Below, one piece after another: positions 58,601 through 64,000 of a stretch of 64,000 nucleotides of DNA (position 1 is its first letter; the number at the start of each line of letters is the position of its first letter). This DNA is from Sacculina carcini (lineage: Eukaryota > Arthropoda > Thecostraca > Sacculinidae), in NCBI GenBank assembly GCA_916048095.2, contig OU696576.1, positions 7,934,488 through 7,998,487 on the forward strand, in the 5' to 3' direction. A model generated the notes under the pieces. It was given only the letters and a program-made list of their open reading frames with translations, searched no databases and had not been told where the DNA came from. Position numbers and translations under genes: made by a program.

Positions 58601-58770
58601 ATGATATAAGATGAAGTTGAACTTCTTCAGACACAATATTTATTTTTTTACCACAACGTTTCGCCTTACGGCTTTATCAAGCAGTGATAACATATCGTCA
58701 GCCATTGTAAGAAACCAAATTCACAAAAAAATGTTAAAACACGTGATCATACATTAATTGGATATCTGAC

Positions 58771-58838
<68 letters not shown>

Positions 58839-58861
58839 ATTTAAGGATATACTCTGTTGTC
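58601..58861 (-). repeat. Penelope pseudo-LTR, copy downstream of unit 1
   Basis: Repeats 61348-61624, including the (TA)n tract (58776-58833 here, about 16 bases longer in the other copy) and the 'caacgtttcgccttacggct' block typical of Penelope ends. Confidence 0.85.
58657..58682 (-). ncRNA. Degenerate hammerhead-like motif (third Penelope family)
   Basis: The minus strand reads CTTGATAAA, GCC-GTAA-GGC, GAAACG. The layout (core, stem II, GAAA) matches the two other families, but the core is TTGATAA instead of CTGANGA: the invariant C and G are both changed. It is probably inactive, or a diverged homologue. It lies far from any start codon. An identical copy is at 61404-61429. Confidence 0.35.
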
Positions 58862-61270
58862 TCAAAACTTGCAGTTGAGATCAACTCCTCTGCAGCCGTT
58901 CATCAATTTACTGGGTTCCACTTCCCGTATATATGCGGCCTCAACGTATTTTCTCTGGATGTGATCTCTCAGACCTTCATGTATTATTGACCATTTGATC
59001 CTTGCGGGGTTCGTCTGATGCTCCTCTCTGAAATGTTGTAGGACTGCACTATTCAGTTTAGGATTAGTGTGCTCTATGATTCTAGTTTTGATAGGTCGGG
59101 CCGTTTCCCCAATGTATATTTTATGACACATGCCACATTCGATTTTGTATATCAAGTGCTTTTTCCAGCACTGTTGCTTTTTGTTAGCCATATGGCATGT
59201 GTTACATTTCTCTGGGCAACCCAGTTTTTCTTTTGGAGGTCCAAAGATACTTTTTAGAGGTCGACCAGCATCGAACCATACCCGAACCTTATCAGACAAT
59301 CCTGTGCGTCTTAGAAGAGCCTTACATTGACGTTTGTGCGCTTCCCCGAGAAATGGCATTTTCAAATAGTAGGGATTCTTGTCTAAATTTCTCTTTTGTT
59401 TTCGTTCTGACTCGATGGCTCGTTTTTCAATTTGTTTTATAGCATGATGGGGGTAGTTATTTTGTTTCAAACGCTGTTTTACTTTGCCAAGCGATATGCT
59501 CATATCCTGTGGTGTCATCGACCTCCTACAAGCCCTCACAAATTCACCATGTGCAACTGAATGTTTTGCTTGCCTAGGTCCATGGGAATGCCAGTTCATA
59601 ATAGAGCCACTGTGAAACGGCTTCATATAAAGTTCACTTGTGAATTGATCACCATCGTATTTCACTTTGCAGTCCAAGAATGGGAGGGATTTGTCTGATG
59701 AAACTTCCATTGTGAATTGTATGGAGGAACAGACAGAATTGGCGACTTCAAGAAGATGTTGAGGATCAATGTCGTCGTACCACACAACAAAGATATCATC
59801 GATGTAGCGTTTCCACAGAACGATGTATGGTAGCTTTGCTTGGATCTGTCGTTCAATATAATCAGCGTATATGATCGCTAGTTGTGGAGCCATCGCATTA
59901 CCCATAGACAATCCATTGGTTTGTTCATAGCTGTTGCCGTCATGTATAACAACATCGTTTGACATTGCTAGACGAATTAGTTCTATAACATCGTCGGTTT
60001 TTATCATGCAGATAACGTTCTCTTTTGATTTGTTATTTTCCAAAAATATTCTCATCACATCATATAGACCGAGCTCTTCTTTTGTCGAATTTCGTGGAAT
60101 ATTTCCATATAGATTTTTCACATCTAGAGATGCAAATCCTTTTACTCCGGTTTGCTGGATGGTTTGTATCCATGAAAGGAAACCATTTGTACTTCTGATG
60201 TGTGCAGGAATAACGTCCAAAAAGCTGTCCAACTGCTTAGAAAAAGACTGAGCCAATTTAGTAGCAGGTCCATCAATAGATGCGACGATAGGTCTCCCTC
60301 TTAGTTGTCCCTCTTTATGATCTTTGGGCAGAATGTACGTACTGCTCGGCATTGGAAAACTGCATTTGAAGCTATTGATGTACTTTTCAACTTGTTCATT
60401 ATTTTTGTATTTTTTTGATATTGTGCCAAGTTTCCTATTGAAATTTGCCTGTCTTGTAGATGGTAATACCGTTGGAATTTTCGTAAAGTTATCTGTATTA
60501 ACGGTGGCTTCAGATAACATTTGTGCGTACTCATTTTCCTTCATTGCAATGAGACGACCAGTTTTATCTGTCGATGTAATCACAATTTCACTCTTCTTTA
60601 TGTCCCTTATTTGTTCAGCTTCTTTTGTTTTTCGGTGAGGTAGTAGTTGATCACTGCATTTTAGAAGCTTCATCATGCCACCTGAGAATTCTTGTATAGT
60701 TTCTCTTTCGATGCCATCTTTTTTCATAGTATCTGAACATTTTTCTATGAAAGCACCACATTCCTTCTTCAATCGTTGACTGTCTTTGAGACTGTATTGA
60801 TTCGGTATATATGAAGGTCCTTTTTTCAGAAGTTCTGAGTGTGGAACCTGGTCCGTTTTGTCGATAAATAGTGAATCGTTGTTAGACACGCTTTGTTTAT
60901 TTTCCACCCTGTCACTTTTATTCAAAGATTTTGAGTATATGTTCTGAAATTTTCTTTTCTTTTTTGATTCCAGCTCTGAGCGGAATTTTATCATGATACG
61001 ATGCTCCTCTTCCTTCAGCGGATATATGGCACATTTCAATCTTTCTAAGCGTTGATATTCCGCATCTAATGCCATCTGCAGCCACTGTTTGCTATGTCTC
61101 TCGGTCAGTCGATCTGCTGCCAACGACGGAAATGTACTTCGTAGAACATTTTTTGCTCTCAATCCCATCGGAATTATTTTATTTTTACGACATAAACGTA
61201 AGAACTCAATGTTACTCCGACATTGTTCCAGCTTTTTAGCTTTGAATAAGTTGATGTCACATAACTGCAT
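58862..61270 (-). CDS. Penelope-like RT with GIY-YIG endonuclease
   Basis: 802 residues from ATG 61270 to 58862, the usual full length. The N-terminal 270 residues are basic and charged, with a DKT-G-R motif in the place of the family's DKG block. The RT domain follows (L-P-K-D-H-K, R-P-I-V-A-S, G-L-S-M-G-N-A-M-A-P, catalytic R-Y-I-D-D at 488-492). A linker leads to a cysteine cluster (G-C-P-E-K-C-N-T-C) and a GIY-YIG endonuclease from about 706 (I-Y-K-I-E-C ... I-Y-I-G-E-T at 718). The protein nicks DNA and copies element RNA at the nick; it is most like telomerase among RTs. No interruptions. Confidence 0.93.
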   Translation of the reverse strand: MQLCDINLFKAKKLEQCRSNIEFLRLCRKNKIIPMGLRAKNVLRSTFPSLAADRLTERHSKQWLQMALDAEYQRLERLKCAIYPLKEEEHRIMIKFRSELESKKKRKFQNIYSKSLNKSDRVENKQSVSNNDSLFIDKTDQVPHSELLKKGPSYIPNQYSLKDSQRLKKECGAFIEKCSDTMKKDGIERETIQEFSGGMMKLLKCSDQLLPHRKTKEAEQIRDIKKSEIVITSTDKTGRLIAMKENEYAQMLSEATVNTDNFTKIPTVLPSTRQANFNRKLGTISKKYKNNEQVEKYINSFKCSFPMPSSTYILPKDHKEGQLRGRPIVASIDGPATKLAQSFSKQLDSFLDVIPAHIRSTNGFLSWIQTIQQTGVKGFASLDVKNLYGNIPRNSTKEELGLYDVMRIFLENNKSKENVICMIKTDDVIELIRLAMSNDVVIHDGNSYEQTNGLSMGNAMAPQLAIIYADYIERQIQAKLPYIVLWKRYIDDIFVVWYDDIDPQHLLEVANSVCSSIQFTMEVSSDKSLPFLDCKVKYDGDQFTSELYMKPFHSGSIMNWHSHGPRQAKHSVAHGEFVRACRRSMTPQDMSISLGKVKQRLKQNNYPHHAIKQIEKRAIESERKQKRNLDKNPYYLKMPFLGEAHKRQCKALLRRTGLSDKVRVWFDAGRPLKSIFGPPKEKLGCPEKCNTCHMANKKQQCWKKHLIYKIECGMCHKIYIGETARPIKTRIIEHTNPKLNSAVLQHFREEHQTNPARIKWSIIHEGLRDHIQRKYVEAAYIREVEPSKLMNGCRGVDLNCKF

Positions 61271-61517
61271 GGTTGACGATTTGTTGAGTACGAGGTAGAA
61301 TATTTAGATCCAAAATGAAATGGAGTACTCACGTGTCTGGTGGATAAATGATATAAGATGAAGTTGAACTTCTTCAGACACAATATTTATTTTTTTACCA
61401 CAACGTTTCGCCTTACGGCTTTATCAAGCAGTGATAACATATCGTCAGCCATTGTAAGAAACCAAATTCACAAAAAAATGTTAAAACACGTGATCATACA
61501 TTAATTGGATATCTGAC

Positions 61518-61599
<82 letters not shown>

Positions 61600-61624
61600 G
61601 AATTTAAGGATATACTCTGTTGTC
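61271..61624 (-). repeat. Inter-unit pseudo-LTR and leader
   Basis: 354 bp between the stop of unit 2 and the ATG of unit 1. It includes the (TA)n at 61522-61595, the repeat block 61348-61521 shared with 58601-58775, and a 77-bp leader before the ATG. It contains the degenerate hammerhead-like motif at 61404-61429. No TATATAAA box like that of the other two families is evident. Confidence 0.8.
61404..61429 (-). ncRNA. Degenerate hammerhead-like motif, second copy
   Basis: Identical to 58657-58682, offset by exactly one unit length (2747). It lies about 135 nt upstream of the ATG at 61270. Confidence 0.35.
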
Positions 61625-64000
61625 TCAAAACTTGCAGTTGAGATCAACTCCTCTGCAGCCGTTCATCAATTTACTGGGTTCCACTTCCCGTATATATGCG
61701 GCCTCAACGTATTTTCTCTGGATGTGATCTCTCAGACCTTCATGTATTATTGACCATTTGATCCTTGCGGGGTTCGTCTGATGCTCCTCTCTGAAATGTT
61801 GTACGACTGCACTATTCAGTTTAGGATTAGTGTGCTCTATGATTCTAGTTTTGATAGGTCGGGCCGTTTCCCCAATGTATATTTTATGACACATGCCACA
61901 TTCGATTTTGTATATCAAGTGCTTTTTCCAGCACTGTTGCTTTTTGTTAGCCATATGGCATGTGTTACATTTCTCTGGGCAACCCAGTTTTTCTTTTGGA
62001 GGTCCAAAGATACTTTTTAGAGGTCGACCAGCATCGAACCATACCCGAACCTTATCAGACAATCCTGTGCGTCTTAGAAGAGCCTTACATTGACGTTTGT
62101 GCGCTTCCCCGAGAAATGGCATTTTCAAATAGTAGGGATTCTTGTCTAAATTTCTCTTTTGTTTTCGTTCTGACTCGATGGCTCGTTTTTCAATTTGTTT
62201 TATAGCATGATGGGGGTAGTTATTTTGTTTCAAACGCTGTTTTACTTTGCCAAGCGATATGCTCATATCCTGTGGTGTCATCGACCTCCTACAAGCCCTC
62301 ACAAATTCACCATGTGCAACTGAATGTTTTGCTTGCCTAGGTCCATGGGAATGCCAGTTCATAATAGAGCCACTGTGAAACGGCTTCATATAAAGTTCAC
62401 TTGTGAATTGATCACCATCGTATTTCACTTTGCAGTCCAAGAATGGGAGGGATTTGTCTGATGAAACTTTCATTGTGAATTGTATGGAGGAACAGACAGA
62501 ATTGGCGACTTCAAGAAGATGTTGAGGATCAATGTCGTCGTACCACACAACAAAGATATCATCGATGTAGCGTTTCCACAGAACGATGTATGGTAGCTTT
62601 GCTTGGATCTGTCGTTCAATATAATCAGCGTATATGATCGCTAGTTGTGGAGCCATCGCATTACCCATAGACAATCCATTGGTTTGTTCATAGCTGTTGC
62701 CGTCATGTATAACAACATCGTTTGACATTGCTAGACGAATTAGTTCTATAACATCGTCGGTTTTTATCATGCAGATAACGTTCTCTTTTGATTTGTTATT
62801 TTCCAAAAATATTCTCATCACATCATATAGACCGAGCTCTTCTTTTGTCGAATTTCGTGGAATATTTCCATATAGATTTTTCACATCTAGAGATGCAAAT
62901 CCTTTTACTCCGGTTTGCTGGATGGTTTGTATCCATGAAAGGAAACCATTTGTACTTCTGATGTGTGCAGGAATAACGTCCAAAAAGCTGTCCAACTGCT
63001 TAGAAAAAGACTGAGCCAATTTAGTAGCAGGTCCATCAATAGATGCGACGATAGGTCTCCCTCTTAGTTGTCCCTCTTTATGATCTTTGGGCAGAATGTA
63101 CGTACTGCTCGGCATTGGAAAACTGCATTTGAAGCTATTGATGTACTTTTCAACTTGTTCATTATTTTTGTATTTTTTTGATATTGTGCCAAGTTTCCTA
63201 TTGAAATTTGCCTGTCTTGTAGATGGTAATACCGTTGGAATTTTCGTAAAGTTATCTGTATTAACGGTGGCTTCAGATAACATTTGTGCGTACTCATTTT
63301 CCTTCATTGCAATGAGACGACCAGTTTTATCTGTCGATGTAATCACAATTTCACTCTTCTTTATGTCCCTTATTTGTTCAGCTTCTTTTGTTTTTCGGTG
63401 AGGTAGTAGTTGATCACTGCATTTTAGAAGCTTCATCATGCCACCTGAGAATTCTTGTATAGTTTCTCTTTCGATGCCATCTTTTTTCATAGTATCTGAA
63501 CATTTTTCTATGAAAGCACCACATTCCTTCTTCAATCGTTGACTGTCTTTGAGACTGTATTGATTCGGTATATATGAAGGTCCTTTTTTCAGAAGTTCTG
63601 AGTGTGGAACCTGGTCCGTTTTGTCGATAAATAGTGAATCGTTGTTAGACACGCTTTGTTTATTTTCCACCCTGTCACTTTTATTCAAAGATTTTGAGTA
63701 TATGTTCTGAAATTTTCTTTTCTTTTTTGATTCCAGCTCTGAGCGGAATTTTATCATGATACGATGCTCCTCTTCCTTCAGCGGATATATGGCACATTTC
63801 AATCTTTCTAAGCGTTGATATTCCGCATCTAATGCCATCTGCAGCCACTGTTTGCTATGTCTCTCGGTCAGTCGATCTGCTGCCAACGACGGAAATGTAC
63901 TTCGTAGAACATTTTTTGCTCTCAATCCCATCGGAATTATTTTATTTTTACGACATAAACGTAAGAACTCAATGTTACTCCGACATTGTTCCAGCTTTTT
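61625..64000 (-). CDS. Penelope-like RT, unit 2 (runs off the window)
   Basis: Same protein as unit 1, with the stop at 61625; the start should fall about 33 bases beyond the window. I noticed two amino-acid differences from unit 1: V for L in N-S-A-V-x-Q-H (base 61803) and K for E in F-T-M-x-V-S-S (base 62468 region). All catalytic motifs are kept. Confidence 0.92.
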   Translation of the reverse strand, partial: KKLEQCRSNIEFLRLCRKNKIIPMGLRAKNVLRSTFPSLAADRLTERHSKQWLQMALDAEYQRLERLKCAIYPLKEEEHRIMIKFRSELESKKKRKFQNIYSKSLNKSDRVENKQSVSNNDSLFIDKTDQVPHSELLKKGPSYIPNQYSLKDSQRLKKECGAFIEKCSDTMKKDGIERETIQEFSGGMMKLLKCSDQLLPHRKTKEAEQIRDIKKSEIVITSTDKTGRLIAMKENEYAQMLSEATVNTDNFTKIPTVLPSTRQANFNRKLGTISKKYKNNEQVEKYINSFKCSFPMPSSTYILPKDHKEGQLRGRPIVASIDGPATKLAQSFSKQLDSFLDVIPAHIRSTNGFLSWIQTIQQTGVKGFASLDVKNLYGNIPRNSTKEELGLYDVMRIFLENNKSKENVICMIKTDDVIELIRLAMSNDVVIHDGNSYEQTNGLSMGNAMAPQLAIIYADYIERQIQAKLPYIVLWKRYIDDIFVVWYDDIDPQHLLEVANSVCSSIQFTMKVSSDKSLPFLDCKVKYDGDQFTSELYMKPFHSGSIMNWHSHGPRQAKHSVAHGEFVRACRRSMTPQDMSISLGKVKQRLKQNNYPHHAIKQIEKRAIESERKQKRNLDKNPYYLKMPFLGEAHKRQCKALLRRTGLSDKVRVWFDAGRPLKSIFGPPKEKLGCPEKCNTCHMANKKQQCWKKHLIYKIECGMCHKIYIGETARPIKTRIIEHTNPKLNSAVVQHFREEHQTNPARIKWSIIHEGLRDHIQRKYVEAAYIREVEPSKLMNGCRGVDLNCKF

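Larger units (their letters stand above)
58601..61347 (-). mobile_element. Penelope-like element, unit 1 of a tandem
   Basis: A complete 2747-bp unit (leader, ORF, tail with (TA)n) in direct tandem with a second unit starting at 61348. The two units differ at only a few bases plus (TA)n length, so the array is very young. Tandem units sharing an internal pseudo-LTR are typical of Penelope-like elements. Confidence 0.9.

Noticed and set aside
58615..58640. CTGAAGA on the minus strand as a hammerhead core in the third Penelope family
   Set aside because: No GAAA follows a stem II at the right distance, and the local inverted repeat GAAGTT/AACTTC pairs it differently.

Overview
The window is metazoan nuclear DNA, very probably from an invertebrate. 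It is AT-rich, full of long (CA)n, (TG)n and (TA)n tracts, carries one host-type gene (a GILT-like lysosomal thiol reductase), and is otherwise dominated by transposable elements of nearly every eukaryotic class: Ty3/gypsy LTR, CR1-like LINE, Penelope-like, Helitron-like, hAT, piggyBac-like and a tRNA-derived SINE. There are no bacterial operons or CRISPR arrays. I cannot fix the phylum from the sequence.

Layout. 1-6.5 kb: a compact LTR retrotransposon (1229-5426, minus strand) with both ORFs open, near-identical 247-bp LTRs and a 5-bp target duplication. 6.5-35.7 kb: a mosaic of Helitron-like elements in both orientations (plus 6.5-16.8, minus 17.7-30.8, plus 30.8-35.7). Into them are nested a truncated SINE, a palindromic pair of Penelope 5' ends, a Penelope tandem junction, a piggyBac-like MITE, a 5'-truncated LINE and a hAT element. 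Part of the block is a large inverted repeat (about 25.1-28.2 against 30.8-35.2 kb). 35.9-38.0 kb: a deleted duplicate of the GILT locus. 38.0-48.8 kb: more Helitron internal modules, split by a full-length CR1-like LINE (40974-46066). 48.8-57.8 kb: a second Helitron-type 3' end, the source GILT locus (upstream exon 53240-53296, main coding exon 55989-56606) with a broken LINE in its 5' part, microsatellites and a SINE. 58.1-64 kb: an integrase relic and two tandem, nearly identical Penelope-like elements; the second runs off the window.

The most interesting signals are translational and RNA signals inside the elements. (1) Two Penelope families carry a hammerhead-ribozyme-like core (CTGANGA, stem II, GAAA) whose core A is also the A of the ORF start codon, downstream of a shared TATATAAA box. 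(2) The LTR element has G_GGA_AAC, a 6-nt spacer and a potential H-type pseudoknot at the gag/pol overlap. (3) The LINE has A_AAA_AAC directly before the ORF1 stop, and ORF2 has no AUG before its endonuclease ends, so ORF2 is probably made by -1 frameshifting. (4) The Helitron-like families share a hairpin, 9-nt spacer and CTAG end, and include an exact zero-gap head-to-tail junction.

All calls come from reading the sequence; no database or folding program was run.
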